A stretch of DNA of 64,000 nt from an uncultured Alphaproteobacteria bacterium (GTDB lineage: Bacteria > Pseudomonadota > Alphaproteobacteria > HIMB59 > GCA-002718135), in NCBI GenBank assembly GCA_902560675.1, contig CACEMP010000003.1, positions 1 through 64,000 on the forward strand, given 5' to 3'. This document shows, piece by piece, positions 31,419 through 40,577 of the stretch. The notes below the pieces were generated by a model. That model was not told the origin of the DNA. It made no database searches and saw nothing but the letters and a program-made list of their open reading frames with translations. Position numbers and translations under genes: made by a program. Positions within the stretch are counted from its first letter, which is position 1. The number at the start of each line of letters is the position of its first letter.

Positions 31419-31856
31419 ATGAAACACAATATTAAAAATAGAAAACTAAACAGAACTTCGTCACATAGGCTTGCAATGTTAAAGAATCTTTCTAATGCTC
31501 TTATTAAACATGAACAAATAACAACTACTTTACCAAAAGCTAAAGAATTAAAAAAATTTGTTGAAAAAATTATTACTTTAGGAAAAAAAGGGGATTTGTC
31601 TTCTAGAAGAAGGTGTCAATCAAATACTAATGATCAAAAAATGACAGAAAAGATTTTTAATATCTTTGCTAAAAGATATGAATCAAGAAAAGGTGGATAT
31701 ACAAGAATCATAAAATTAGGCAATAGATTTGGAGATAATGCACCAATGGCTGTTATTGAGTTAGTTGATAGAGACGAAGATGCTAAAGGTAAAGATAGCG
31801 GACCTGTGGTCATGAAAAAATCAACAGAAGAAACAGAAGATCAACCTCAAGTTTAA
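31419..31856 (+). CDS. rplQ: 50S ribosomal protein L17
   Basis: 145 aa. [36 protein letters not shown] split across the N-terminus is the L17 signature; the C-terminal tail (about residues 120-145) is a charged, low-complexity extension. Abuts rpoA with no gap and ends the ribosomal block. Confidence 0.98.
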   Translation: MKHNIKNRKLNRTSSHRLAMLKNLSNALIKHEQITTTLPKAKELKKFVEKIITLGKKGDLSSRRRCQSNTNDQKMTEKIFNIFAKRYESRKGGYTRIIKLGNRFGDNAPMAVIELVDRDEDAKGKDSGPVVMKKSTEETEDQPQV

Positions 31857-31862
31857 TATATA

Positions 31863-32231
31863 TTGTTACACATTTTATTAGTCGCTGCTGGAGGTGCAAC
31901 TGGTGCTTTATCCAGATATTCTTTGACAAACATAACTAAATTTTTTTTTTATGAAAGTTTTTATGCTACTTTTTGTATAAATTTAATTGGATCTTTTCTA
32001 ATTGGTTATTTTATTTCATTAGGATATGCAAAAAATTATTCAGATTACTTTATAAAATATTTTTTAATTATAGGTTTCTTAGGTTCTTTTACAACTTTTT
32101 CAGCTTTTTCTTATGAAGTATTAGATCTTTTTTTGGAAAAAAAAATATTTTTATCAATCACATATATAGTATCATCAATATTATTTTGTATTTTTGCATC
32201 CTTTCTTGGTATGCAAATTCATAAGCTTTGA
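31863..32231 (+). CDS. crcB: CrcB/Fluc fluoride ion channel
   Basis: 122 aa with four hydrophobic segments. CrcB exports fluoride as a dual-topology dimer. Family motifs: AAGGATGALSRY near the N-terminus, FCINLIGSFLIGYF in helix 2, GFLGSFTTFSAFSYE in helix 3. The TTG start gives the normal family N-terminus and there is no upstream ATG. It lies 6 nt after rplQ, so it may be read from the alpha operon; I see no fluoride riboswitch in the spacer. Overlaps the next gene by 4 nt. Confidence 0.9.
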   Translation: MLHILLVAAGGATGALSRYSLTNITKFFFYESFYATFCINLIGSFLIGYFISLGYAKNYSDYFIKYFLIIGFLGSFTTFSAFSYEVLDLFLEKKIFLSITYIVSSILFCIFASFLGMQIHKL

Positions 32232-33139
32232 AAAAAAAAATAAAAATTAAAAAAACATATGATTTAAGGTTAGATAAATACCTTAAATTAAAATACACTG
32301 CATTAACTCAAGGTTTTATTGAAAAGAATATAAGAAAAAAAAATATTGTTATAAATAACAAAAAAACCATGTCTAGTTATCATGTTCAAAAGGATGATTT
32401 ATTAGAAATATTTAATTTTCATGAAGAAAGATATAAAAACAAAATTATTTTCAAGAAGAATTTAATTATTGACCAAAAACTTATTAATTTATTTCATGAA
32501 TCAATAATATATGAAAATAAAAATTTTTTAGTCCTAAATAAATGGTCCGGAATTGCAACTCAAGGCGGAAGTAAAATAAAAATTTCAATAGACGACATAA
32601 TAAAACATATATCTTCTGAATATAAATTAGTTCATAGGTTAGATAAAGATACTTCTGGCCTCTTAATTATTTCAAAAAACTTAAATTATGCAAATATATT
32701 TGGTAATCTATTTAAGTTAAGATTAATAGACAAAACGTATTTGGCTATTTGTGATGGTGTTCCACAAAATAAAGAATCAATCGTAAATTTAGATCTTAAA
32801 AATAAAAAAAATGAAAATGAAAATACAGAAACTTATTATAAAGTATTATGCACTAATAAATATCTATCCTTTGTTATGTTTAAACCTAAAACTGGTAAGA
32901 CTCATCAATTAAGAAAAGTTGCTAAAAATCTTAACTCACCAATTATTGGAGATATTAAATACAATAATCATTCTAAACTTAGTAAAGAAAATTTAAAATT
33001 AAATGCATATAATTTGATATTTAAGATTAAAAATAAAAATTATGAATTTACTTCAAAATTACCATTAGATTTTTTACAATTTTTAAAGAAATATAAGTTT
33101 AAAAATTTATCTAAAATTAAAAACTTAAATCAAAGATAA
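32228..33139 (+). CDS. RluC/RluD-family 23S rRNA pseudouridine synthase
   Basis: 303 aa. An N-terminal S4 RNA-binding domain (DLRLDKYLKLKYTALTQGFIE, then IRKKNIVINNKK) precedes the catalytic domain, whose HRLDKDTSGLLIISKN motif carries the nucleophilic Asp. The C-terminal GKTHQLRKVAKNLNSPIIGD motif is also present. RluC (U955/2504/2580) is the likelier function, since in alphaproteobacteria an rluC gene commonly follows crcB, but I cannot separate RluC from RluD by eye. TTG start overlapping the crcB stop. The 3' end overlaps the convergent lipB by 15 nt. Confidence 0.88.
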   Translation: MKKKIKIKKTYDLRLDKYLKLKYTALTQGFIEKNIRKKNIVINNKKTMSSYHVQKDDLLEIFNFHEERYKNKIIFKKNLIIDQKLINLFHESIIYENKNFLVLNKWSGIATQGGSKIKISIDDIIKHISSEYKLVHRLDKDTSGLLIISKNLNYANIFGNLFKLRLIDKTYLAICDGVPQNKESIVNLDLKNKKNENENTETYYKVLCTNKYLSFVMFKPKTGKTHQLRKVAKNLNSPIIGDIKYNNHSKLSKENLKLNAYNLIFKIKNKNYEFTSKLPLDFLQFLKKYKFKNLSKIKNLNQR

Positions 33140-33772
33140 ATTTTTAATAAATTTTTGTTCAAATTTTAAATCAAACTCTTCTTTTGAAATATTTAAATTT
33201 AATTCACTTAATGAAGTGTTTTCATAATTCTGTAGGCCACAGGAATGAATAAATTTATAGTATCTTAAATCAGGATTTATATTAAAACTTAAGCCATGGT
33301 ATGTCACCCATTTAGAAATTCTTAATCCAATTGCGCCAATTTTTTTCTCTTGTTTGAATTCAATATTATTTGATTTGGTTACCCAAATACCAACCCTATC
33401 CTTAAATGATCTAGCCTCGACATGGTAATCAGCTAAAAAACTAATTAAGGAATTTTCTATTACTGTTATAAATTTTCTTATATCTTTTTTTCTTTCATTT
33501 AAATTTATCATAAAATATACAATTCTTTGTCCAGGTCCATGATATGTAGTTTTTCCACCCCTATTAGTTTTAATAACATCAACATTATTTTTTTTTATAA
33601 TTTCATTATCTTTTGCACTAGTACCTTGAGTATAGATATGATTATGCTCAAGGAACCAAATTAATTCATTTAAATTTTCAGATTGAATTTTTTTAATTCG
33701 TAGATCCATAAATTTTAAAGCTGATTCGTAGTTCACAAGATTTAATGATTTTTTAATTTCAATTTTATTCAT
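33125..33772 (-). CDS. lipB: Lipoate biosynthesis: octanoyl-ACP:protein N-octanoyltransferase
   Basis: 215 aa, standard length. LipB moves octanoate from ACP to the lipoyl domains of E2 and H proteins. RGGKTTYHGPGQRIVYFMINL is the family signature; the catalytic Lys is in EKKIGAIGLR and the catalytic Cys in IHSCGL. WVTYHGLSFNINPDL is also conserved. Convergent with the pseudouridine synthase, with which its last 15 nt overlap. Confidence 0.95.
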   Translation of the reverse strand: MNKIEIKKSLNLVNYESALKFMDLRIKKIQSENLNELIWFLEHNHIYTQGTSAKDNEIIKKNNVDVIKTNRGGKTTYHGPGQRIVYFMINLNERKKDIRKFITVIENSLISFLADYHVEARSFKDRVGIWVTKSNNIEFKQEKKIGAIGLRISKWVTYHGLSFNINPDLRYYKFIHSCGLQNYENTSLSELNLNISKEEFDLKFEQKFIKNLSLI

Positions 33773-33796
33773 TTTTTTTTAGTTTTTTTTGATATG

Positions 33797-33825
33797 TTGA
33801 TACTTAATAGCCTATCTGTTATTTA
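33797..33825 (+). promoter_or_regulatory. Candidate promoter of tRNA-Leu-mgtE
   Basis: TTGATA (33797-33802) and TATTTA (33820-33825) are separated by exactly 17 nt, 14 nt before the first base of tRNA-Leu. It is the only good match between the divergent lipB start and the tRNA. Confidence 0.5.
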
Positions 33826-33839
33826 ATTCTAGTATATAT

Positions 33840-33926
33840 GCGGCTGTGGCGGAATTGGTATACGCGCAGCGTTGAGGTCGCTGTGGGATTTATCCTGTGG
33901 AAGTTCAAGTCTTCTCAGCCGCACCA
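33840..33926 (+). tRNA. tRNA-Leu (GAG)
   Basis: Class II tRNA with long variable arm (TGGGATTTATCCTGT). Acceptor GCGGCTG pairs with CAGCCGC; the anticodon loop TTGAGGT gives GAG. Encoded CCA at 33924-33926. The mgtE ATG is only 6 nt after the CCA. Confidence 0.95.
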
Positions 33927-33932
33927 ATTAGT

Positions 33933-35297
33933 ATGGAAGAAATTATTATTAAAAAAAATCAAGACTCATTAATTAAATCAATTGAATTAGTAACTAAATA
34001 TTTAGAAAATTATAAGTATGATGATGTTTTATCTTACTTAAAAAATATTCATAATGCAGACATTGCAGATATAATTCAAAATCTAGATCCTGTTTTAAGA
34101 TTAAGCTTATTAAATATTGTCGATAAAAATTTTGATCCAGAAATTTTAACTTATTTAAATGATAGTCTAAGAGAAGAAATAATAGAAACTTTAGATATTA
34201 AACAGTTGGCTAATAATGCAAAAAGTCTAGATATTGATGATGCAGTAGATCTAGTTGAAGATTTAGAAGAAAAAGATCAAAATATTTTTTTAGAAAATTT
34301 AGATAAAGAGGAAAGAACTTTAGTTCAAGAAGGCTTAAACTATCCAGAAGACTCTGCGGGTAGATTGATGCAAAGAGAATTTGTCGCTGTTGAACAATCG
34401 TGGAATGTTGGTCAAGCAATTGATTACTTAAGAAGTAATAAAGAGAATTTGCCTGACGATTTTTATGATATCTATTTAGTTAATAATAATGAAGTAAAAG
34501 GTGTGGTGCCATTAGGAAGATTAATGGGCTCTAAAAGACAAATAAAACTTAATTCTATAAAAAATAAAGAGTTAAGATTAATAGATGTTAACACAGATCA
34601 AGAAGACGTAGCTTTGCTATTCAATAAATATGGATTGGTAAGTGCTCCTGTTATTGATAATCAAAAAAAAATTATTGGATCTATTACTGTTGATGATGTT
34701 GTTGAAGTTATAGAGGAAGAAAGAGAGGAAGACATTTTAAAACTTGGAGGAGTAGATCATACAGATTTATACGAGTCAGTTATCAGTACAACAAAATCAA
34801 GAATTTCATGGTTAATTGTAAATTTAATGACTGCTGTGGTAGCATCTATAGTTATAGGTTTGTTTGAGGCTGCAATAGAACAAGTAGTTGCTTTGGCAAT
34901 ATTAATGCCTATTGTAGCCTCCATGGGTGCTAATGCTGGTACTCAAACATTAACAGTAGCTGTAAGAGCGATAGCAGTAAAAGAATTAACAACCAGTAAT
35001 GCAATAAAAATAATAACAAAAGAGACTTTTATAGGAGGTATCAATGGTATGATATTCGCCATTATAATTTCTTTAATATCTATTTACTGGTTTGAAAATT
35101 TTATGTTGGGTTTAATCATCGGTCTGGCAATGATTTTAAACTTAATACTTGCTGGATTCGCTGGAATTGTAATTCCACTTATATTAGAAAAATTAAGAAT
35201 TGATCCTGCGTTAGCATCTGCAGTAATTTTGACTACTATAACAGATGTTTTTGGTTTTTTATCTTTTTTAGGATTAGCAACTTTATTTTTAATATAA
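33933..35297 (+). CDS. mgtE: Magnesium transporter MgtE
   Basis: 454 aa. MgtE is a dimeric Mg2+ channel with an Mg-sensing cytosolic part. Order: N domain (about 20-130, EDLEEKDQNIFLENLDKEER), CBS pair (SAGRLMQREFVAVEQ to DDVVEVIEEEREED, about 140-265), connecting helix, then five transmembrane helices with LAILMPIVASMGANAGTQTL, where the conserved pore region lies, and the C-terminal DVFGFLSFLGLATLFLI. The frame is open upstream into tRNA-Leu, but the ATG at 33933 is the first codon outside the tRNA and fits the family. It has no Shine-Dalgarno of its own, so processing of the tRNA would leave a 6-nt leader. Confidence 0.95.
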   Translation: MEEIIIKKNQDSLIKSIELVTKYLENYKYDDVLSYLKNIHNADIADIIQNLDPVLRLSLLNIVDKNFDPEILTYLNDSLREEIIETLDIKQLANNAKSLDIDDAVDLVEDLEEKDQNIFLENLDKEERTLVQEGLNYPEDSAGRLMQREFVAVEQSWNVGQAIDYLRSNKENLPDDFYDIYLVNNNEVKGVVPLGRLMGSKRQIKLNSIKNKELRLIDVNTDQEDVALLFNKYGLVSAPVIDNQKKIIGSITVDDVVEVIEEEREEDILKLGGVDHTDLYESVISTTKSRISWLIVNLMTAVVASIVIGLFEAAIEQVVALAILMPIVASMGANAGTQTLTVAVRAIAVKELTTSNAIKIITKETFIGGINGMIFAIIISLISIYWFENFMLGLIIGLAMILNLILAGFAGIVIPLILEKLRIDPALASAVILTTITDVFGFLSFLGLATLFLI

Positions 35298-35320
35298 AGA
35301 TACCTATTTAAGTAAATGTG

Positions 35321-36661
35321 ATGTTAAAAAAGAATGATTTAATAGATTATTTTTTTAAGGGAATTAAAAAAAAAGATAATTTAAGAATTGGAGTAGAACA
35401 TGAAAAATTTGTTCTCAATAAAGAAAATTTTAACCAACTATCTTATGAAGAGCATAAAGGTATAAAAGATATTTTATTAAAATTTGTAAAAAAAGGATGG
35501 AAACCAAAGTATGACGATAAAGAAACGACTATAGTGGCTTTAGAAAGGTTTGGTGAAAGTATAACTCTAGAACCAGGAGGTCAGATTGAATTATCTGGAG
35601 CACAATTAAAGAATATTCACCAAACTTGTTCAGAAACAAATAGACATTTAAAAGAATTAAAAGAAGTTGGTAATGAGTTTGGTTTTATACTGTTAGGTTT
35701 AGGTGTGGAGCCTAGCTTATCCTTAGATGAATTACCTTGGATGCCAAAACAAAGATACTCAATAATGAAAAAATATATGCCTAAAGTTGGTACATTAGGA
35801 CATCATATGATGAAGCGTACATGCACAAACCAAGTAAATTTAGATTTCCATTCAGAAAAAGACATGATTTCAAAATATCGATTGATGTTAAATCTTGAAG
35901 GGGTAGCAACAGCAATATTTGCAAACTCACCTTTTGATAGAGGAAGAGTTTCTAGATATAAAAGTCTAAGATCTCATTTCTGGCATTACACTGATAAAGA
36001 TAGAACAGGTTTACTTCCATTTGTTTTTGACAAAGATTTTAATTTTGAAAAATATGTAGATTATGCTCTTAATGTTCCAATGTATTTTATAATTAGAAAC
36101 TATGAGTATATTGATATGACCAAATATACTTTCAAAGATTTTCTTGAAAATAATATATCAAAAGAATTAGATATTGAGCCTAAAATTGATGACTGGATAA
36201 ACCATCTATCAACTTTATTTCCTCAAGTTAGATTAAAGCAATTCTTAGAAATTCGTTCTATGGATGCATGTTCGTGGGATTTAATATGTTCTCAACCTGC
36301 TTTTTGGATTGGTATTTTATACAATGATGAATCTTTCGATAAAGTAAATGAAATGGTTGAAGGCTGGAGTCAAGATGATAGAAATTATATAAATAGCATT
36401 GCTCCTGAGCAAGGCTTACAAACAAAATTCAATAATCAAACCCTGCTTGAAATTGCTCAAAAGCTATTTGAAATATCAAAATCAGGTTTAGAAAAAAGAA
36501 ATATTTTAGACAAAAATCAAAAATATAATGAAACTTATTATTTAAAAGATTTAGAAAAAAATTTGTCATGTGGAATGTCACCATCAGATCGATTAATAAA
36601 AAAATATAATACCGAATGGAAAAAAAATATTAAATACCTATACAAAGAAAATATTTTCTAA
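35321..36661 (+). CDS. gshA: Glutamate-cysteine ligase, plant/alphaproteobacterial type
   Basis: 446 aa from the ATG (a GTG lies one codon earlier). Makes gamma-glutamylcysteine, the first step of glutathione synthesis. Family landmarks: LRIGVEHEKFVLN with the Mg-binding Glu residues, ITLEPGGQIELSG, and PKVGTLGHHMMKRTCTNQVNLD. The plant-like GCS is typical of alphaproteobacteria. Its stop overlaps the gshB ATG by one base, so both glutathione genes are coupled. Confidence 0.95.
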   Translation: MLKKNDLIDYFFKGIKKKDNLRIGVEHEKFVLNKENFNQLSYEEHKGIKDILLKFVKKGWKPKYDDKETTIVALERFGESITLEPGGQIELSGAQLKNIHQTCSETNRHLKELKEVGNEFGFILLGLGVEPSLSLDELPWMPKQRYSIMKKYMPKVGTLGHHMMKRTCTNQVNLDFHSEKDMISKYRLMLNLEGVATAIFANSPFDRGRVSRYKSLRSHFWHYTDKDRTGLLPFVFDKDFNFEKYVDYALNVPMYFIIRNYEYIDMTKYTFKDFLENNISKELDIEPKIDDWINHLSTLFPQVRLKQFLEIRSMDACSWDLICSQPAFWIGILYNDESFDKVNEMVEGWSQDDRNYINSIAPEQGLQTKFNNQTLLEIAQKLFEISKSGLEKRNILDKNQKYNETYYLKDLEKNLSCGMSPSDRLIKKYNTEWKKNIKYLYKENIF

Positions 36662-37599
36662 TGAAGAAAAGCATAGCAATACAAATGGATGATATTTCTG
36701 AAATTGATTATGAATTTGATAGTTCTTTTTTGATAGGTTATGAAGCACAATTAAGAGATTATGATATCTTCTACTATAATCCAAATGATCTATATATAAT
36801 TGAGAATAATATTCAGGCTTCAGGATATTTTATAGAATTAGCTTTAGATAAAAATAATTATTTTAAATTTAAATCAAAGAAAATATTTGTAAAGTTAGAA
36901 AAATTTCAATTTATCTTTTTAAGACAAGATCCTCCATTTGATATGAGCTATATAACATCTACTTATATTTTAGATTTACTTCCAGCTTCAACAATTGTTG
37001 TAAATAATCCAACAGCAGTTAGAAACTCTACAGAAAAATTATTTACATTTAAATTTAGAGAATTTATGCCACCTACATTAGTAACAAAAGATTTAAAAAT
37101 TATTGAAGACTTTTTAATTAAAGAAGAAGATATTATAACTAAGCCACTCTATGGAAATGGAGGAGAAGGTATACATAGATTTAATAAAAATAATTTTAAT
37201 AATAAAATTATACAGCAATATTTGCACTTGCCTATTATGGTTCAAAAATTTATAAAAGAGATAGACGATGGTGATAGAAGAATAATCTTTTTTGATGGAG
37301 AATACCATGGTTCTGTTGCAAGAATACCGCAACTTGGTAATCTTAAAGCAAATTTCCATGCTGGTGGTAAGGCATATAAAACAGATCTCGTATATAGAGA
37401 CAGAGAAATTATAGAAACTTTGGGCCCTGAATTAAAAAAACATAACCTTTTTTTTGTTGGTATTGATGTGATTGGAAATTATCTCACAGAAATAAATGTA
37501 ACATCGCCTACAGGTTTAAAGCAAATTAATGCATTAAATAATGTAAAATTAGAAAAAGATTTTTGGGATAAGCTTGAAGCAAAATATAAATTAGTTTAA
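36661..37599 (+). CDS. gshB: Glutathione synthetase
   Basis: 312 aa ATP-grasp enzyme that adds glycine to gamma-glutamylcysteine. FLRQDPPFDMSYITSTYILD, NNPTAVRNSTEKLFTFKF, KPLYGNGGEGIHRF (ATP lid) and NVTSPTGLKQIN near the C-terminus match prokaryotic GshB. One-base overlap with gshA. Confidence 0.97.
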   Translation: MKKSIAIQMDDISEIDYEFDSSFLIGYEAQLRDYDIFYYNPNDLYIIENNIQASGYFIELALDKNNYFKFKSKKIFVKLEKFQFIFLRQDPPFDMSYITSTYILDLLPASTIVVNNPTAVRNSTEKLFTFKFREFMPPTLVTKDLKIIEDFLIKEEDIITKPLYGNGGEGIHRFNKNNFNNKIIQQYLHLPIMVQKFIKEIDDGDRRIIFFDGEYHGSVARIPQLGNLKANFHAGGKAYKTDLVYRDREIIETLGPELKKHNLFFVGIDVIGNYLTEINVTSPTGLKQINALNNVKLEKDFWDKLEAKYKLV

Positions 37600-37623
37600 T
37601 TATAACTTTTTAAAGGAAAATAT

Positions 37624-38190
37624 ATGCACAAAGATAGAATTTTAATAAATAAACTAAAAAACTTTGAAAATATAAACTCTAATATATTATCAATAATGTT
37701 GATATTAATGGGCTCAATCTTGTTAGCTATTTCAGCTAAAATTCAGGTACCATTTTGGCCAGTACCAATGACAATGCAAACATTCATTATTTTTTTAATA
37801 GGAATGACATATAGTATTAGATTATCTTTTGCGACTGTAGTGTTTTATCTTTTTCAAGGAGCTATTGGACTTCCTGTTTTTGCATCTGGAGGAGGGATTG
37901 CATATTTGATTGGTCCAACTGCAGGATATCTTTACGGAATGTTAGTTGCATCAATTATTATAAGTTATTTTGCAAATTTAGGATTTAGCAAAACATATTT
38001 TAAAACTGCTTTATCTTTATTTGTTGGATCTATAGTAATATTTTCATTTGGTATTTTATACCTTGGCTATATTATTGGTTACCAAAAAGCAATTGCTGCT
38101 GGTTTATTACCTTTTCTCCCAAGTGAAATTTTTAAAATAGCACTAGCAGTTGTTTTAATACCAACATTACATAAATTTATTAATAAATAG
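37624..38190 (+). CDS. bioY: BioY, biotin transporter S component
   Basis: 188 aa, about six hydrophobic helices. BioY binds and imports biotin, alone or with an ECF module. AKIQVPFWPVPMTMQTF, GAIGLPVFASGGGIAYLIGPTAGYLYG are the family signatures. No bioM/bioN genes are adjacent, so it is either a solitary BioY or uses an energising module encoded elsewhere. It suggests reliance on external biotin, but biosynthetic genes outside the window cannot be excluded. AAAGGA precedes the ATG. Confidence 0.93.
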   Translation: MHKDRILINKLKNFENINSNILSIMLILMGSILLAISAKIQVPFWPVPMTMQTFIIFLIGMTYSIRLSFATVVFYLFQGAIGLPVFASGGGIAYLIGPTAGYLYGMLVASIIISYFANLGFSKTYFKTALSLFVGSIVIFSFGILYLGYIIGYQKAIAAGLLPFLPSEIFKIALAVVLIPTLHKFINK

Positions 38191-38196
38191 TAATTA

Positions 38197-39087
38197 ATGA
38201 AAATTGGTATTGATGTAGGTGGTACCAAAACCGAAGGTATTTTGTTAGACACTAATGGAAATGAAATAGATAGAAAAAGAATTAATACTGAAAAATCTTA
38301 TGATGGAACTATAAAAGGCATACTATCAATAATAAATTATTTTGAAGATAAATATGGTAAAGTAAAAACAGTAGGTATGGGCATGCCTGGTGCAATATCA
38401 AATGATACAGCTTTAATTAAAAATGCAAATTCAATATGGTTAAATGGAAAACCATTTAAACAAGACTTAGATAAAATCCTAAAAAGAAATGTTAATTTAG
38501 AAAATGATGCAAACTGTTTTACTCTTTCTGAAGCAGTTGATGGAGCTGGAAAGGGTTTTAAAATTGTTTTTGGAGTAATTATTGGGACAGGTGTTGGCGG
38601 TGGTATAAGCATTGATCAAAAAATTTTAAGAGGTCGTAATAGTATAAGTGGTGAATGGGGGCATATTACATTACCAAATAGGAGTGAAGATGAAAAAAAG
38701 TATGTCAAAGAATGTTATTGTGGAAAAGATGGCTGCTTAGAAACTTACATATCAGGCCCAGGTTTTTCATCCAATTACAATTTACGTTTTAATAAAAATT
38801 ATAATTCGCATCAAATATTAGAAGCTTTTAATAATAAAGAAGATGATAGTATTTTTGCTCTAAATCAATATGTCGATCATTTGGCAAGAGGTTTGTCTTT
38901 AGTTTGTAATATACTTGATCCAGATGTGATAGTGCTTGGAGGTGGTATGTCAAATATTGATTTTATTTATAAAAATATAAATGATGCATTAAAAAAATAT
39001 GTTTTCACCGACACACTTCATACCAAAGTTGTTAAAAATATTCATGGAGACTCCAGTGGAGTAAGAGGTGCAGCTTGGCTTTCTTAA
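38197..39087 (+). CDS. ROK-family sugar kinase
   Basis: 296 aa. ATP-binding N-terminus GIDVGGTKTEG (residues 4-14), catalytic Asp104 in LENDANCF, VIIGTGVGGGI phosphate loop, EWGH with His156, and the ROK zinc site CYCGKDGCLE (Cys173, Cys175, Cys180). Such enzymes phosphorylate fructose, mannose, glucose or N-acetylhexosamines; length and motifs fit fructokinase/N-acetylglucosamine kinase, but the substrate cannot be chosen by eye. Starts 6 nt after bioY; its 3' end overlaps the convergent gabD by 4 nt. Confidence 0.88.
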   Translation: MKIGIDVGGTKTEGILLDTNGNEIDRKRINTEKSYDGTIKGILSIINYFEDKYGKVKTVGMGMPGAISNDTALIKNANSIWLNGKPFKQDLDKILKRNVNLENDANCFTLSEAVDGAGKGFKIVFGVIIGTGVGGGISIDQKILRGRNSISGEWGHITLPNRSEDEKKYVKECYCGKDGCLETYISGPGFSSNYNLRFNKNYNSHQILEAFNNKEDDSIFALNQYVDHLARGLSLVCNILDPDVIVLGGGMSNIDFIYKNINDALKKYVFTDTLHTKVVKNIHGDSSGVRGAAWLS

Positions 39088-40535
39088 ATACCACCCATTG
39101 ATATATATTTTATAGTTAAATAATCATCGAGTCCATAACGAGAACCCTCTCTTCCCATTCCTGATTCTTTTACACCTCCAAAAGGAACTTCTGCAATAGT
39201 TGGTAATCCATTGTTTATTGAAACTATTCCATACTCTAGTGCCTCCGCAACCCTCCAAATTCTTCCAATATCTCTTGAGAAGAAATAAGAAGCTAAACCA
39301 TAAGGAGTATTATTTGCCATTTTAATAACTTCCTCATCATTTGAAAATTTATAGAGTGGCGCAACAGGACCAAAAGTTTCTTCAAAAGTTATTTTTGCTT
39401 TAGTAGAAACATTAGACAAAACAGTTGGTTGATAAAAATTTCCTCCAAGAGAATGTATATCGCCACCAATTGCAATTTTAGCACCTGTATTTACAGCATC
39501 TTGAACATGATCAATTACTTTCTCTAATGATGATTTGTCAATTAATGGACCAGAAATAATTCCATCTTCAAGTCCATTACCAACAGTAATTTTTTCTACT
39601 TCTTTTGTAAATTTGTTTAAAAATTCATCATAAATTTTTTCGTGAACAAATATTCTGTTGGTACAAATACAAGTTTGACCACTATTTCTAAATTTACTTT
39701 GCATTGCTCCTGTAACAGCTTCATCCATATCAGCATCATCAAAAACAATTAGTGGAGCATGACCTCCAAGTTCCATTGAAACTTTTTTTACAGTTGAGGC
39801 ACTTTGTTCTAAAAGTATTTTTCCAACTTCTGTTGATCCTGTAAATGAAATTTTTCTAACTGTAGAATTACTTGTTAATTCCCTCCCTATTTCACTTGCT
39901 GAACCAGTTATAACATTAAATACACCATCAGGAAAACCAGCTTCTTTTGCAAGTTGTGCAACAGCCAAAGCTGAAAAAGGTGTTTGACTTGCTGGTTTTA
40001 CAACAGTAGTACATCCAACAGCCATAGCAGCAGCACATTTTCTTGTAATCATTGAATTAGGAAAATTCCATGGAGTTATTGCGCCTACTACACCAACAGG
40101 CTGCTTAATAATTACAATTCTTTTACCGGGCCTTGGATCTGGTATTATATCACCATATACTCTTTTTGCTTCCTCCGCGTAGAACTCAATATAGGAAGCA
40201 CCCATTAATATTTCACCCTTTGCTTCGGCCAGAGGTTTACCCTGCTCAATTGTCATTATCTTAGCTAAGTCATCTGAATTTTTTGAGATCAATTCCCCCC
40301 ATTTTTTTAAAATTATTGATCTTTCTTTAGCTGTTGTTTCCTTCCAGCTTTGAAAAGCGTTATTAGCATGATCAATTGCAATTTTTGTTTCTGCAGTTGA
40401 GCATTTTGGCACATTTCCAATTATTTCTAGAGAAGCTGGATTATTTACTTCAAGAGTTTCTCCTGAAGCACTACCAATCCATTGTCCATTAATAAAACAT
40501 TTTTGTTTAAACAGCGATTTGTTATTTAATTCCAT
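39084..40535 (-). CDS. gabD: NAD(P)-dependent succinate-semialdehyde dehydrogenase-type aldehyde dehydrogenase
   Basis: 483 aa. Oxidises succinate semialdehyde (or a related omega-semialdehyde) to the acid. ITPWNFPNSMITRK cofactor strand, Lys180 in VVKPAS, FTGSTEVGK, general base Glu255 in MELGGHAP and nucleophile Cys289 in GQTCICTNR are all present; the C-terminal PFGGVKESGMGREGS fits GabD. It is divergent from the amidinotransferase with only 42 nt between the starts, suggesting linked regulation. In Ruegeria-type ectoine clusters an 'ssd' gene of this family accompanies eutABCDE, so aspartate semialdehyde is an alternative substrate. Confidence 0.9.
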   Translation of the reverse strand: MELNNKSLFKQKCFINGQWIGSASGETLEVNNPASLEIIGNVPKCSTAETKIAIDHANNAFQSWKETTAKERSIILKKWGELISKNSDDLAKIMTIEQGKPLAEAKGEILMGASYIEFYAEEAKRVYGDIIPDPRPGKRIVIIKQPVGVVGAITPWNFPNSMITRKCAAAMAVGCTTVVKPASQTPFSALAVAQLAKEAGFPDGVFNVITGSASEIGRELTSNSTVRKISFTGSTEVGKILLEQSASTVKKVSMELGGHAPLIVFDDADMDEAVTGAMQSKFRNSGQTCICTNRIFVHEKIYDEFLNKFTKEVEKITVGNGLEDGIISGPLIDKSSLEKVIDHVQDAVNTGAKIAIGGDIHSLGGNFYQPTVLSNVSTKAKITFEETFGPVAPLYKFSNDEEVIKMANNTPYGLASYFFSRDIGRIWRVAEALEYGIVSINNGLPTIAEVPFGGVKESGMGREGSRYGLDDYLTIKYISMGGI

Positions 40536-40577
40536 AAATTTTAATTATAATGAATAATCTAAATTAAGGAAATTATA

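Noticed and set aside
31857-31862. Fluoride riboswitch before crcB
   Set aside because: Only 6 nt separate rplQ and crcB; there is no room for the aptamer.
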